Shown: positions 12,405 through 21,622, counted from the first letter of the stretch. The stretch: 64,000 nt of DNA from Burkholderia paludis (GCF_000732615.1 NZ_JPGL01000013.1:124001-188000); one strand, 5' to 3'. The notes: generated from the sequence alone by a model not told the origin. Program-made: numbers and translations.

Positions 12405-12983
12405 ATGAACCTGATCGCCCTCAACAAGCCGTTCGGCACGATTTGCCAGTTTTCCGCGCACGAGACGCGGCCGTCGCTCGGCGACTGGGTCAAGACACCC
12501 GGCGTCTACGCGGCCGGCCGGCTGGACGCGGACAGCGAAGGCCTGCTGCTGCTCACCGACGACGGCGCGCTGCAGGCACGCATCGCCGAGCCGCGCCACA
12601 AGCTTGTCAAGCGCTACTGGGCGCAGGTCGAGGGCGCGCCCGGCTCCACCGACCTGAAGGCGCTCGCGCGCGGCGTCGACCTGGGCGACTACGTGACGCG
12701 CCCGTGCCGCGCCGAATTCATCGAGCCGCCCGACGCGCTGTGGCCGCGCAATCCGCCGATCCGCCACCGCGCGGCGATCCCGACGACGTGGATCGAACTG
12801 GCGATCACCGAAGGCAAGAATCGGCAGGTGCGCCGCATGACGGCCGCCGTGGGCTTCCCGACGTTGCGCCTGGTGCGCGTCGGCATCGGCGCACTGGACA
12901 TATTCGCGCTCGGCATTGCGCCGGGAGAAACAATTGCACTGCCGCCGCGCGCGCCGTGGGACGGTTTCGCGCCCGCCGGATGA
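12405..12983 (+). CDS. rluE: 23S rRNA pseudouridine synthase, RluE type
   Basis: A 192-residue pseudouridine synthase of the RsuA/RluB/E/F family without an N-terminal S4 domain, as in RluE, which modifies U2457 of 23S rRNA in E. coli. The catalytic motif is [17 protein letters not shown], with the active Asp in [13 protein letters not shown] and [27 protein letters not shown] are the other family blocks. The ATG is chosen because [11 protein letters not shown] is the expected N-terminal strand; upstream codons back to 12294 are not family-like. It is divergent from icd. Confidence 0.9.
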   Translation: MNLIALNKPFGTICQFSAHETRPSLGDWVKTPGVYAAGRLDADSEGLLLLTDDGALQARIAEPRHKLVKRYWAQVEGAPGSTDLKALARGVDLGDYVTRPCRAEFIEPPDALWPRNPPIRHRAAIPTTWIELAITEGKNRQVRRMTAAVGFPTLRLVRVGIGALDIFALGIAPGETIALPPRAPWDGFAPAG

Positions 12984-13263
12984 CGATTTCGGGACACGCA
13001 CACTTTTCGTCATTTTTTTCGTCAACCACCTGCGAAGATCGCGCGTTAAACCTCGCAGATGCCAACCTTAGCTATCCGGCATTGGCAGCCGAACCGTGTT
13101 TGCGTCACGAAAGCGACGTTTTTTTCGAATACGATTCGGCGCCCGCAGCGCAAAGAGAAATTTCTTGGAGCGTCTGTCAACCGAAAGGTGGATGGCACCG
13201 TTAGACGTCATGACTCCTATTGCCGGGTCATTTGGTTAATTAACTAAAGCTGAGGAACACAAC

Positions 13264-13476
13264 ATGAACAAACTGATCGCCGCTCTGGTCGCTGGCCTCT
13301 TCGCAACGGCTGCTTTCGCACAAGCATCGGCACCGGAAGCTGCTCCGGCAGCTGCTGACGCTGCTTCGGCACCGGCTAAGCATGCTAAGAAGCACGCTCA
13401 CAAGAAGGCACACCACAAGGCATCGAAGAAGGCTGCAGCAAGCGACGCAGCAGCACCGGCAGCTGCTTCGAACTAA
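13264..13476 (+). CDS. Small exported Ala/Lys/His-rich protein
   Basis: A 70-residue protein with a clear Sec signal (MNKLIAALVAGLFATAAFA, cleavage after AFA at 19). The mature part is almost only Ala, Lys, His, Ser and Pro, with a basic core (KHAKKHAHKKAHHKASKK, about 39-57) between acidic-flanked Ala-rich arms. GAGGAACACAAC gives a good ribosome site, and a terminator follows. Ala codons are nearly all GCT or GCA, in sharp contrast to the GCG/GCC of neighbouring genes, a pattern seen here only in translation-type genes such as rpsT, so expression is probably high. Possible roles are metal (His) or polyanion (Lys) binding in the periplasm; the function is unknown. Confidence 0.88.
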   Translation: MNKLIAALVAGLFATAAFAQASAPEAAPAAADAASAPAKHAKKHAHKKAHHKASKKAAASDAAAPAAASN

Positions 13477-13535
13477 GTAAGCAAGCTGTAATAACGCAGT
13501 CAAGAACACGCAGTCTTGCCGTTCTTACGGCGTTG

Positions 13536-13575
13536 AAAGGCAGATCACCGCAAGGCGATCTGCCTTTTTCTTTTT
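13536..13575 (+). terminator. Terminator after the Ala/Lys/His-rich gene
   Basis: An 11-bp stem AAAGGCAGATC/GATCTGCCTTT with a 10-nt loop is followed by TTCTTTTT. Confidence 0.88.
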
Positions 13576-13635
13576 GTGCCCGCCCGCACGCATCGCGTAC
13601 CATGCGGGTCTCGTTTTCCAGATAGGAGCCTTGCT

Positions 13636-14136
13636 GTGCAATTCTCCCTGCGCTCGTCGCTCGGCCGCCTTGTGCGCGCCGCCGTGTTTCCCGCCGCCCT
13701 CGCCGCCCTCGCGTTCGGCATGCAAGCCGCCAGCGCGCAGATGCCGCCCGGCGCCAAGCAGCCGAGCGAGTTCCCGCGCGTGAAGCTGCGCGCCGGCATG
13801 TACGTGATCGACGCGGCCGTCGCCGCGAACGACGCCGACCGTGAACAGGGGCTGATGTACCGTTCGCAGCTCGCGCCGAACGAAGGCATGCTGTTCGTGT
13901 TCAACGAGAACGCGGTGCACTGCTTCTGGATGAAGAACACGCTGATCCCGCTGTCGATCGCGTTCGTCCGCGCGGACGGCACGATCACCGACATCGACGA
14001 GATGAAGGCCGAGACGACCGACAACCACTGCCCGCGCAACAACGGCGTGTATGCACTCGAAATGAGCAAGGGCTGGTTCGCGGCGAAGGGCATCAAGCCC
14101 GGCATGAAGCTCGACGGTCTGCCGCAGGCCCAGTAA
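13636..14136 (+). CDS. DUF192 family exported protein
   Basis: A 166-residue protein with a signal peptide (hydrophobic segment AAVFPAALAALAFGM, cleavage near ASAQ) and one DUF192 domain. Conserved DUF192 elements are EQGLMYRSQLAPNEGMLFVF, CFWMKNTLIPLSIAFV and a C-terminal LEMSKGWF...GIKPG. The domain has no firmly assigned biochemical role. The GTG at 13636 is chosen because AGGAG lies 7 nt upstream and it yields the signal peptide; the in-frame codons before it are not signal-like. It is followed by a terminator and then the fusA promoter region. Confidence 0.88.
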   Translation: MQFSLRSSLGRLVRAAVFPAALAALAFGMQAASAQMPPGAKQPSEFPRVKLRAGMYVIDAAVAANDADREQGLMYRSQLAPNEGMLFVFNENAVHCFWMKNTLIPLSIAFVRADGTITDIDEMKAETTDNHCPRNNGVYALEMSKGWFAAKGIKPGMKLDGLPQAQ

Positions 14137-14171
14137 CGGCCCTCGCCGCGGCGTCGCGCCGCGCACCGACC

Positions 14172-14205
14172 GAAGCCGGCCGCCCGTTGCGCGCCGGCTT
14201 TTTTT
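14172..14205 (+). terminator. Terminator after the DUF192 gene
   Basis: An 8-bp stem AAGCCGGC/GCCGGCTT is followed by seven T in all, upstream of the fusA leader. Confidence 0.85.
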
Positions 14206-14352
14206 ACGCGCCGCCCGCAGGCACCGACTTGATTCCGCCGGCGCCGGCCGCATCTGCAAAAGCCACGCGCAAGCGCTATGCTTTAAGTCTCGCTTGTCCA
14301 GCCCGGGCCAGCCCAGCCGGCCCGCTTACGATCCGAACCTAAGGAGGTTCAC

Positions 14353-16464
14353 GTGCCCCGCAAAACCCCCATCGAGCGCTATCGCAATATCGGGATCAGC
14401 GCTCACATCGATGCCGGCAAAACCACGACGACCGAGCGCATCCTGTTTTACACCGGCGTGAGCCACAAGATCGGTGAAGTGCACGACGGCGCGGCCACGA
14501 TGGACTGGATGGAGCAGGAGCAGGAACGCGGCATCACGATCACGTCGGCGGCGACCACGGCCTTCTGGAAGGGCATGGCCGGCAACTATCCGGAACACCG
14601 AATCAACATCATCGACACGCCCGGGCACGTCGACTTCACGATCGAAGTCGAGCGCTCGATGCGCGTGCTCGACGGCGCGTGCATGGTCTACGACTCGGTC
14701 GGCGGCGTGCAGCCGCAGTCCGAGACCGTGTGGCGCCAGGCGAACAAGTACAAGGTGCCGCGCATTGCGTTCGTCAACAAGATGGACCGCATCGGCGCCG
14801 ATTTCTTCCGCGTGCAGCGGCAGATCGGCGAGCGCCTGAAAGGCGTCGCGGTGCCGATCCAGATTCCGATCGGCGCGGAAGATCATTTCCAGGGCGTCGT
14901 CGATCTCGTGAAGATGAAGGCGATCGTCTGGGACGACGAAAGCCAGGGCGTGAAGTTCACGTACGAGGACATCCCTGCAAACCTCGTCGAGCTCGCGCAC
15001 GAATGGCGCGAGAAGATGGTCGAGGCCGCGGCGGAAGCGAGCGAGGAACTGCTCGAGAAGTACCTGCACGACCACGAATCGCTGACCGAGGACGAGATCA
15101 AGGCCGCGCTGCGCAAGCGCACCATCGCGAACGAGATCGTGCCGATGCTGTGCGGCAGCGCATTCAAGAACAAGGGCGTGCAGGCCATGCTCGACGCGGT
15201 GATCGACTACCTGCCGTCGCCGGTCGACGTGCCGGCGATTCTCGGCCACGACTTCGCCGATCCGGAAAAGCCGGCGGAACGTCATCCGAGCGACGACGAG
15301 CCGTTCTCGTCGCTCGCGTTCAAGATCATGACCGACCCGTTCGTCGGCCAGCTGATCTTCTTCCGCGTGTATTCGGGCGTCGTCGAATCGGGCGACACGG
15401 TGCTCAACGCGACGAAGGACAAGAAGGAACGGCTCGGCCGGATCCTGCAGATGCACGCGAACGAGCGCAAGGAAATCAAGGAGGTGCGCGCGGGCGACAT
15501 CGCGGCGGCCGTCGGCCTGAAGGAAGCGACCACCGGCGACACGCTGTGCGATCCGGCCAAGCCGATCATCCTCGAGAAGATGGAGTTCCCGGAGCCGGTG
15601 ATCTCGCAGGCCGTCGAGCCGAAGACGAAGGCCGACCAGGAAAAAATGGGCCTCGCGCTGAACCGCCTCGCGCAGGAAGATCCGTCGTTCCGCGTGCAGA
15701 CCGACGAGGAATCCGGCCAGACGATCATTTCGGGGATGGGCGAGCTGCACCTCGAAATCCTGGTCGACCGGATGAAGCGTGAATTCGGCGTGGAAGCGAC
15801 CGTCGGCAAGCCGCAGGTCGCGTATCGCGAGACGGTGCGCACAACGGCCGCCGACGTCGAGGGCAAGTTCGTCAAGCAATCGGGCGGGCGCGGCCAGTAC
15901 GGCCATGCGGTGATCACGCTCGAGCCGAACCCCGGCAAGGGCTACGAGTTCCTCGACGAGATCAAGGGCGGCGTGATTCCGCGTGAGTACATCCCGGCCG
16001 TCGACAAGGGCATCATCGACACGCTGAAGAGCGGCGTGCTCGCGGGCTACCCGGTCGTCGACGTGAAGGTGCACCTGACGTTCGGTTCGTACCACGACGT
16101 CGACTCGAACGAAAACGCGTTCCGGATGGCCGGCTCGATCGCGTTCAAGGAAGCGATGCGCAAGGCGAAGCCCGTGCTGCTCGAGCCGATGATGGCGGTC
16201 GAGGTCGAGACGCCCGAGGAATTCATGGGCAACGTGATGGGCGACCTGTCGAGCCGGCGCGGCATCGTGCAGGGGATGGAGGACATCGCGGGCGGCGGCG
16301 GCAAGCTCGTGCGCGCCGAGGTGCCGCTCGCCGAGATGTTCGGCTATTCGACGTCGCTGCGTTCGGCAACGCAGGGCCGCGCGACCTATACGATGGAGTT
16401 CAAGCAGTATGCGGAGACGCCGGCCAACGTATCGGAAGGCGTGATCAGCGCGAAGACGAAGTAA
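14353..16464 (+). CDS. fusA: Elongation factor G (stand-alone copy)
   Basis: A 703-residue EF-G, full length, with all five domains. G1 is [12 protein letters not shown] (about 18-29), G3 [10 protein letters not shown]4 NKMDR, and the domain IV/V blocks [15 protein letters not shown] and [16 protein letters not shown] are intact, so it should catalyse ribosomal translocation. The GTG start has AAGGAGG 5 nt upstream. It is not in a str operon: rpsL, rpsG and tuf are absent and the neighbours are unrelated, so this is probably the second EF-G gene common in betaproteobacteria. It forms a single-gene unit between two terminators. Confidence 0.96.
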   Translation: MPRKTPIERYRNIGISAHIDAGKTTTTERILFYTGVSHKIGEVHDGAATMDWMEQEQERGITITSAATTAFWKGMAGNYPEHRINIIDTPGHVDFTIEVERSMRVLDGACMVYDSVGGVQPQSETVWRQANKYKVPRIAFVNKMDRIGADFFRVQRQIGERLKGVAVPIQIPIGAEDHFQGVVDLVKMKAIVWDDESQGVKFTYEDIPANLVELAHEWREKMVEAAAEASEELLEKYLHDHESLTEDEIKAALRKRTIANEIVPMLCGSAFKNKGVQAMLDAVIDYLPSPVDVPAILGHDFADPEKPAERHPSDDEPFSSLAFKIMTDPFVGQLIFFRVYSGVVESGDTVLNATKDKKERLGRILQMHANERKEIKEVRAGDIAAAVGLKEATTGDTLCDPAKPIILEKMEFPEPVISQAVEPKTKADQEKMGLALNRLAQEDPSFRVQTDEESGQTIISGMGELHLEILVDRMKREFGVEATVGKPQVAYRETVRTTAADVEGKFVKQSGGRGQYGHAVITLEPNPGKGYEFLDEIKGGVIPREYIPAVDKGIIDTLKSGVLAGYPVVDVKVHLTFGSYHDVDSNENAFRMAGSIAFKEAMRKAKPVLLEPMMAVEVETPEEFMGNVMGDLSSRRGIVQGMEDIAGGGGKLVRAEVPLAEMFGYSTSLRSATQGRATYTMEFKQYAETPANVSEGVISAKTK

Positions 16465-16498
16465 GCACGGGGCGCTCGCGCCCTGTTGCATGCAGGCG

Positions 16499-16530
16499 AG
16501 GCCCGTCCGGTTCCGGACGGGCCTTTTTTT
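16499..16530 (+). terminator. Terminator after fusA
   Basis: A 12-bp stem AGGCCCGTCCGG/CCGGACGGGCCT with a 2-nt loop is followed by seven T. Confidence 0.93.
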
Positions 16531-16565
16531 CGTCCGGCGCGCCGCTCCGCGTCACGGTGCATCGG

Positions 16566-17411
16566 TCAGAGCATTTCGAGCGCGCGCTTGCTGCGCGGCG
16601 GGCGGAAGTACGCGTCGAGCTGCGCATGCTCGTCGCCGGTCAGCACCAGATCGAGTGCCGCCCGATTGTCGCGCACGTGTTCGATCCTCGCAGCCTTCGG
16701 GATCGCCAATACGCCCGGCCGCGCGAGCACCCACGCGAGCGCGACCCGCAGCACCGATACGCCGCGCTGCCGCGCGATCTCGTCGAGCGGCGAACGCTTC
16801 GGCAGCCGCCCGTGATCGACCGGACTGTAGGCCATCGCGGGCATCCGGCGCCCGGCGAGCCACGGCAGCAGGTCGAATTCCGGGCCGCGCCGTGCGATGT
16901 TGTAGAGAATCTGGTTGGTCGCGCACGCGGCTCCGCCCGCTTCGCCGACGAGCTCGGCCATGTCGGCCGTATCGAAGTTGCTGACGCCCCAGTGACGGAT
17001 CTTGCCCGACCGCCGCAACGCCTCGAAACCCTCCACCGTCTCCTCGAGCGGCACCGAGCCGCGCCAGTGCAGCAGGTACAGGTCGAGGCGGTCGGTGCGC
17101 AGGCGCTTGAGGCTCGCGTCGCAGGCGGCGACGACGCCGCGCCGGCTCGCATGGTGCGGATACACCTTGCTGACGAGGAACACGTCGTCGCGCAGGCCCG
17201 CGAGCGCCTCGCCGACAAGCGTCTCGGTCGCGCCCTCGCCGTACATCTCCGCCGTATCGATCAGCGTCATCCCGAGCTCGACGCCCTCGCGCAGCGCGGC
17301 GATCTCGTCCGCACGCCGGGCCGGCCGCTCGCCCATTTCCCAGGTGCCCTGGCCGAGTTTCGGCACCGTCTCGCCGTCCGGCAGGACGACCGTGGCAATC
17401 GTGTCTGTCAT
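16566..17411 (-). CDS. Aldo/keto reductase
   Basis: A 281-residue (alpha/beta)8-barrel NADPH-dependent oxidoreductase. The catalytic tetrad is visible: Asp and Tyr in DTAEMYGEG, Lys in VFLVSKVYP, and His in LYLLHWRGS. The C-terminal NADPH-binding segment is VLAIPKAARIEHVRDN. It is closest to the YeaE/YdbC-like branch that reduces methylglyoxal and other aldehydes; the substrate cannot be named from sequence. The start at 17411 has GAGGAG just upstream. It is convergent with fusA and divergent from the GntR gene. Confidence 0.92.
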   Translation of the reverse strand: MTDTIATVVLPDGETVPKLGQGTWEMGERPARRADEIAALREGVELGMTLIDTAEMYGEGATETLVGEALAGLRDDVFLVSKVYPHHASRRGVVAACDASLKRLRTDRLDLYLLHWRGSVPLEETVEGFEALRRSGKIRHWGVSNFDTADMAELVGEAGGAACATNQILYNIARRGPEFDLLPWLAGRRMPAMAYSPVDHGRLPKRSPLDEIARQRGVSVLRVALAWVLARPGVLAIPKAARIEHVRDNRAALDLVLTGDEHAQLDAYFRPPRSKRALEML

Positions 17412-17577
17412 GCGCTCCTCGCTGCGGATAGGGGCCGCGCATCGCGCGCCCGGGCATCGAATTCGACGCATCAGTGTAGTCAATCGGCGCGCCGACGGCC
17501 TATTGCAGGGCAAAAACCGGCTATAACAGCGCCGCATGATGACTTAGAATGGCCGCAACCTGATCGACACGCATCCC

Positions 17578-18324
17578 ATGAAGGCACCCACGGACGACCG
17601 CTGGCAGGACCTGCGCCCCGACCCCGACAACGACACGCCGCTCTACCTGCAACTCGCCCGCAAGCTCGGCGACGCGCTCCACGACAACCGCTGGACGGCC
17701 GGCGAGGCACTGCCGTCGGAGCGCGTGCTGTCCGACGCGCTCGGCGTATCGCGCATCACCGCGCGCAAGGCGATCGCGCTGCTCGTCGAGCAGGGCCTGA
17801 TCCGTCGTACGCAGGGCGCGGGCAACTTCATCCAGCCGCGCTATGAAGATCCGCTGTCGCGGCTGTCGAGCTTCAGCGAAATGCTCGAGCGCCGCGGCTT
17901 CAGGCCGAGCTCGCAATGGCTCGCACGCGAGATCCAGCCCGCGAACCGCGACGAGGTGATCCAGCTCGGGCTGTCGCCCGCCGCATCGGTCACGCGCCTG
18001 AAGCGCCTGCGCCTGGCCGACAACATCGTGATGGCCGTCGAGAACTCGACGTTCCCCGCGACGCTGATTCCCGACCCGGAGGCGATCGGCGATTCGCTGT
18101 ACAGCTATCTCGAGGCGCGCGGCACGCCGATCGTGCGCGCGCTGCAGCATTTCCGCGCGGTCAACGCGACCGACGAGATCGCCGACCAGATGGGCATCGC
18201 GCCGCACGACGCGCTGCTGTTGATCACGCGGATCGGCTATACGTCGGACCAGCGCGCGATCGAACTGACCGATACCTACTGCCGCAACGACTACTACGAC
18301 TTCGTCGTCGAGCTGCGCAAGTAA
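17578..18324 (+). CDS. GntR/HutC-family transcriptional regulator
   Basis: A 248-residue regulator with an N-terminal winged helix (about 20-85: LPSERVLSDALGVSRITARKAI, RRTQGAGNFI) and a C-terminal UTRA effector domain (about 95-245), the HutC subfamily. Such proteins sense small metabolites such as histidine-pathway intermediates or amino-sugar phosphates. The sequence resembles NagR/DasR-type regulators of N-acetylglucosamine use, but no nag gene is adjacent, so the target is not shown by context. It is convergent with the CoA-transferase gene, 21 bp apart. No strong ribosome site precedes the ATG. Confidence 0.9.
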   Translation: MKAPTDDRWQDLRPDPDNDTPLYLQLARKLGDALHDNRWTAGEALPSERVLSDALGVSRITARKAIALLVEQGLIRRTQGAGNFIQPRYEDPLSRLSSFSEMLERRGFRPSSQWLAREIQPANRDEVIQLGLSPAASVTRLKRLRLADNIVMAVENSTFPATLIPDPEAIGDSLYSYLEARGTPIVRALQHFRAVNATDEIADQMGIAPHDALLLITRIGYTSDQRAIELTDTYCRNDYYDFVVELRK

Positions 18325-18345
18325 CGTCCGCCGCGCCGCCGGCGC

Positions 18346-19737
18346 TCACAGCCAGCGCGCCTCGTCGGTGCCGAGCGGCACGGGCGGCCGCGCGAACGCC
18401 GGCGGCGTCGCCGACAACCGCTCGGCCGGCCGCACGGTCCTGAGCATCCCGAACGGCGACGCGACGCGCTCGAACCGCTCGCGTAAATCGGCGGGCCCGA
18501 AATCGGGCGCCTGAAGGCCGTCCGGCACGACGCCGAACGACTGCAGCCAGCGCCCCGTCTGCGCGAGCGACATCCGCACGTGCCAGCTGCCCCCTTCGCG
18601 GGCCCGGCGCGCGAGCGCGATCATCGCGCCGAACGCCGCCAGATAACCCGTCGCGTGATCGAGCGCCTGGCACGGCAGATGGCGCGGTGCGCTCGCGTGC
18701 GCGGCCTGCTGCTCCTGCCACGCAATCCCGCTTGCCGACTGCACGAGGCTGTCGAAGCCGCGCCGCTGCGCCCACGGCCCTGCGTGCCCGTACGCCGATA
18801 CCGTGACGCACACGATGCCGGGCCGCAGCGCCGCCAGCGCCTGCGGCGCGAAGCCGCGCGCCGCGAGCGCGCCGGGCCGGTACGACTGCAGGAACACGTC
18901 CGCATCGCGCGCAAGCGCGCGCAGCGTCTCGACGCCCGCCGTGTCGCGCAGGTCGATCCACGCCGAACGCTTGCCACGCCCGTTGTCGATCACCAGCGGC
19001 GCGATGTTCGGCAGGTGCGGGCCGTTAATGAGCAGCGTCTGCGCGCCGTGCGACGCCAGCGTGCGGCCCGCGACCGGGCCCGCGATGATGCGAGTGAGAT
19101 CGAGCACGCGCACGCCGGCGAGCGGCTGGCCGGCCGCGCCGCGGCCGATCGGCTCGACCGGCGCATCGCCGATCCGCTCAATCTCGAACAGCGGCAGCGA
19201 CGCGATCGCATGCGCCTGCTCGTGCGCCGCCCATTCATCAGGGGTTCTGATCAATGCCGCGCAGAGGCCCGCCTCGGCAAGCGCCGTGTCGAGCGCCGCA
19301 CCACGCCACGTGCGGATCGCGGCGGCGACGTCGGCATGCTGCTCGCCGCAACCGAGCACGTCGAGGATCCCCTGCAGGTGATGCGGAAAATTCGCGTGCA
19401 GTTGAATCCAGCGCCCGTCGCCCGTCTCGAAGAAGCCCGTCACCGGATGACGCAGCTCCGGCGGCGGGCCGTCGTCCACGCGCAGGTAGCGTTCGCTGCG
19501 GAACGCGACGAGCGCGTCGCGCACCGACACGTCGACGGACTGCGCGACGCCCGTGCGAAGCCGGTGGCATTCGGCCGCCGCGAGTCCGGCCGCCGCGATC
19601 GTCGCGGCGGCGAGCGTGCCGACGTGACATGTCGACGGCAACGTCGGGTCCTGCCCGGCGACGGTCGCGCGGGCCAGCGCGCCGGCGTCGCCGCCGGCGA
19701 GTTGCCAGAGGTGCGTCAATGCGAGTTCGGGTGTCAT
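18346..19737 (-). CDS. Family III CoA-transferase, rearranged domain order
   Basis: A 463-residue CaiB/BaiF-family protein, which would move CoA between carboxylic acids. The usual N-terminal motif (GVRVLDLTRIIAGP) begins only at residue 208, and the catalytic Asp is most likely D360 in QALDHATGY. Residues 1-205 instead resemble the part of the family that normally comes last (VDVSVRDALVAF, then GFFETGDGRWIQLH). Blocks 35-80 and 357-398 look like two copies of one segment, the first lacking the Asp. It is divergent from an HTH-citrate synthase-like gene. The ATG at 19737 lacks a good ribosome site. Confidence 0.85.
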   Translation of the reverse strand: MTPELALTHLWQLAGGDAGALARATVAGQDPTLPSTCHVGTLAAATIAAAGLAAAECHRLRTGVAQSVDVSVRDALVAFRSERYLRVDDGPPPELRHPVTGFFETGDGRWIQLHANFPHHLQGILDVLGCGEQHADVAAAIRTWRGAALDTALAEAGLCAALIRTPDEWAAHEQAHAIASLPLFEIERIGDAPVEPIGRGAAGQPLAGVRVLDLTRIIAGPVAGRTLASHGAQTLLINGPHLPNIAPLVIDNGRGKRSAWIDLRDTAGVETLRALARDADVFLQSYRPGALAARGFAPQALAALRPGIVCVTVSAYGHAGPWAQRRGFDSLVQSASGIAWQEQQAAHASAPRHLPCQALDHATGYLAAFGAMIALARRAREGGSWHVRMSLAQTGRWLQSFGVVPDGLQAPDFGPADLRERFERVASPFGMLRTVRPAERLSATPPAFARPPVPLGTDEARWL

Positions 19738-19787
19738 GGCGAAGTGAGCGGTGGAGGAGACGGAATCGAGTCTAGAATTCGCGACAG

Positions 19788-19815
19788 GCGCGATCAATCT
19801 TGATTGCGCGAATCA
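19788..19815. promoter_or_regulatory. Nested dyads in the CoA-transferase/HTH-citrate synthase promoter
   Basis: A 22-bp imperfect palindrome at 19788-19809 is centred on ATCAA-TC-TTGAT with GCGC at both ends. It overlaps a second dyad, TGATT-GCGCG-AATCA, at 19801-19815. An ATTCGCG/CGCGAAT pair (19777-19783, 19807-19813) frames them. The site lies 50 bp from the CoA-transferase start and about 60 bp from the divergent gene, a natural place for a shared operator. Confidence 0.55.
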
Positions 19816-19875
19816 ATACATAACGAATAGTTGTAGCGTGGCCATGCTTCATGCATCCCGACAGGAGCGACCTGC

Positions 19876-21108
19876 ATGACATCCCTCAGCGCGCAGGAAG
19901 CCGCCGGCACCCTCGGTGTCAGCGTGAGCACGCTCTATGCGTATGTGAGCCGCGGCCTGCTGCGCTCGCTGCCCGACGGCGCGACCAGGCGCCGCCGCTA
20001 CGACGCGGACGAGGTGCGCCTGCTCGCGCGCCGCCGGGCCGACGCGAAACGCGCGGGCGCGGTGGCCGAACGCTCGCTCGACTGGGGCGTGCCGGTGCTC
20101 GAATCGCGCATCACGCAGATCGCCGACGGCCGCCTGCGCTACCGGGGCGCCGACGCGATCGCGCTCGCCGGTTCGGCCACGCTGGAGGAAACCGCCGCCC
20201 GGCTGTGGGACTGCCCGCCCGCGCGGCTGGCGACCGTGTCGCCCGGATCGAGCGGCTTCGACGCCGGGTGCTGGGTGGACTGGATGCGCAGCTGGACACA
20301 TCTCGCGCCGCTCGAACGCGCGCTCGTGCTGCTGCCGGCCGCGGCTGCGTCGTTACCGCGCCGGCAGGCACGGAATCGCGATGCGCAACTCGACACGGCG
20401 GCGCTGCTGCTGCGCATCGCCCCCGCCGCGCTGGCCGCGATCGCACCCGGCGACGCCCCCGTGCACCGGCAACTCGCAACCGCCTGGCAGGTCACGCGCG
20501 ACGACGAAGCCGACCTGCTGCGTCGCGCGCTCGTGTTGAGCGCCGATCACGAACTGAATCCGTCGACCTTTGCCGTACGCTGCATCGCGTCGACCGGCAC
20601 GCCGCTGTTCGGCGCGATCGCGGGCGGCCTTGCGGCGTTGTCGGGCCCGCGCCACGGCGGCGAGACCTTCCGCACAACCGCACTGCTCGACGACGCGATC
20701 CGCACCGCCGACCTCGACCGCACCCTCGCAACGCGCGTCGCGCCCGACGGACGCACGACGGGCCGGCGCGGCACGCTCGCCGGCTTCGGCCATCCGCTCT
20801 ACCCCGGCGGCGATCCGCGCGGACGGGCCTTGCTCGATGCATTGCAGGCAACCGTGCCGGACCGCCCGGCGCTGCGCACGGCCCTCGCGTTCGCCGCGCG
20901 CGTCGAAGCGGCAACGGGTCTGCGCCCGACGATCGACTTCGCCCTTTCGGTGCTGCAGCGTGCGCTGGCGCTGCCGGACGGCGCGGCGTTCGTGCTGTTC
21001 GCGGCCGGCCGCACGGCCGGCTGGATCGCGCATGCGCTCGAGCAATATGCGGACGGCAAGCTGATCCGGCCGCGGGCGCGCTATGTGGGCAGCGACACGG
21101 CCGCGTGA
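19876..21108 (+). CDS. HTH domain fused to a citrate synthase-like enzyme
   Basis: A 410-residue protein. Residues 1-50 form a MerR/excisionase-like helix-turn-helix with wing (LGVSVSTLYAYVSRGLLRS, then RRRRYDADEVRLLARR). The rest is a citrate synthase fold with its catalytic residues in place: H225 in ADHELN, H260 in GPRHGG, H305 in GFGHPLYPGGDPR, D354 in PTIDF, and R379. The usual Arg after GFGH is Pro. It may make citrate or 2-methylcitrate, sense such substrates as a regulator, or both. It is divergent from a CoA-transferase across a dyad-rich promoter and overlaps DUF2917 tail to tail by 28 bp. Confidence 0.85.
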   Translation: MTSLSAQEAAGTLGVSVSTLYAYVSRGLLRSLPDGATRRRRYDADEVRLLARRRADAKRAGAVAERSLDWGVPVLESRITQIADGRLRYRGADAIALAGSATLEETAARLWDCPPARLATVSPGSSGFDAGCWVDWMRSWTHLAPLERALVLLPAAAASLPRRQARNRDAQLDTAALLLRIAPAALAAIAPGDAPVHRQLATAWQVTRDDEADLLRRALVLSADHELNPSTFAVRCIASTGTPLFGAIAGGLAALSGPRHGGETFRTTALLDDAIRTADLDRTLATRVAPDGRTTGRRGTLAGFGHPLYPGGDPRGRALLDALQATVPDRPALRTALAFAARVEAATGLRPTIDFALSVLQRALALPDGAAFVLFAAGRTAGWIAHALEQYADGKLIRPRARYVGSDTAA

Positions 21109-21404
21109 CGCCGGCCGTCGCGCCACGCAACGAACGGCCGCCACCACGCACCCGCCGCCAGCGCGGCCGGCACCGCGAGCGGACCGAACGCGAATGTCGC
21201 GCCGCACGGCCCGGCGCTGACCCACACGCGCATGCCGGGCAGCAATGTCAACGACGCGCCGGCGCCGAGCCAGTGATCGTCGGGCCGACCCTCGATCGTC
21301 ACCCATGCCTCGCCGTCCGCCACCTGCAGCGCGGTGCGATCGACAATCCGCCACCGGCCCGCCGGCTCGTCGCCGTCGATCACGTAAAGTCGCAGTTCAC
21401 GCAT
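21081..21404 (-). CDS. DUF2917 family protein
   Basis: A 107-residue protein. RWRIVDRTALQVADGEAWVT followed by DDHWLGAGASLTLLPGMRVW is the cupin-like core of DUF2917 proteins, small and common in Burkholderiales and without known function. The ATG at 21404 has AGGAGG 6 nt upstream (CCAGGAGGCTGCC). The gene overlaps the end of the HTH-citrate synthase gene by 28 bp on the opposite strand. No signal peptide or membrane segment is convincing. Confidence 0.8.
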   Translation of the reverse strand: MRELRLYVIDGDEPAGRWRIVDRTALQVADGEAWVTIEGRPDDHWLGAGASLTLLPGMRVWVSAGPCGATFAFGPLAVPAALAAGAWWRPFVAWRDGRRHAAVSLPT

Positions 21405-21622
21405 GGCAGCCTCCTGGTCGCATGGGTCCGATGACACCAGTATTTCGGACAGTGGCAGCACAGGGACAGGTACGGCTGCAGACACTTCCGGCTGAACTGT
21501 ACTGGTCAATTCGGGAGGACGGGCCGCGCCGGCCCGGGCCCGCGCAGCCGCCTGCGCCAAACCTGCACGGCGCGGCGGCTTTCCCTACAATGTCGGCTGT
21601 CCCGCGCCACCGCCCCGCCCTC

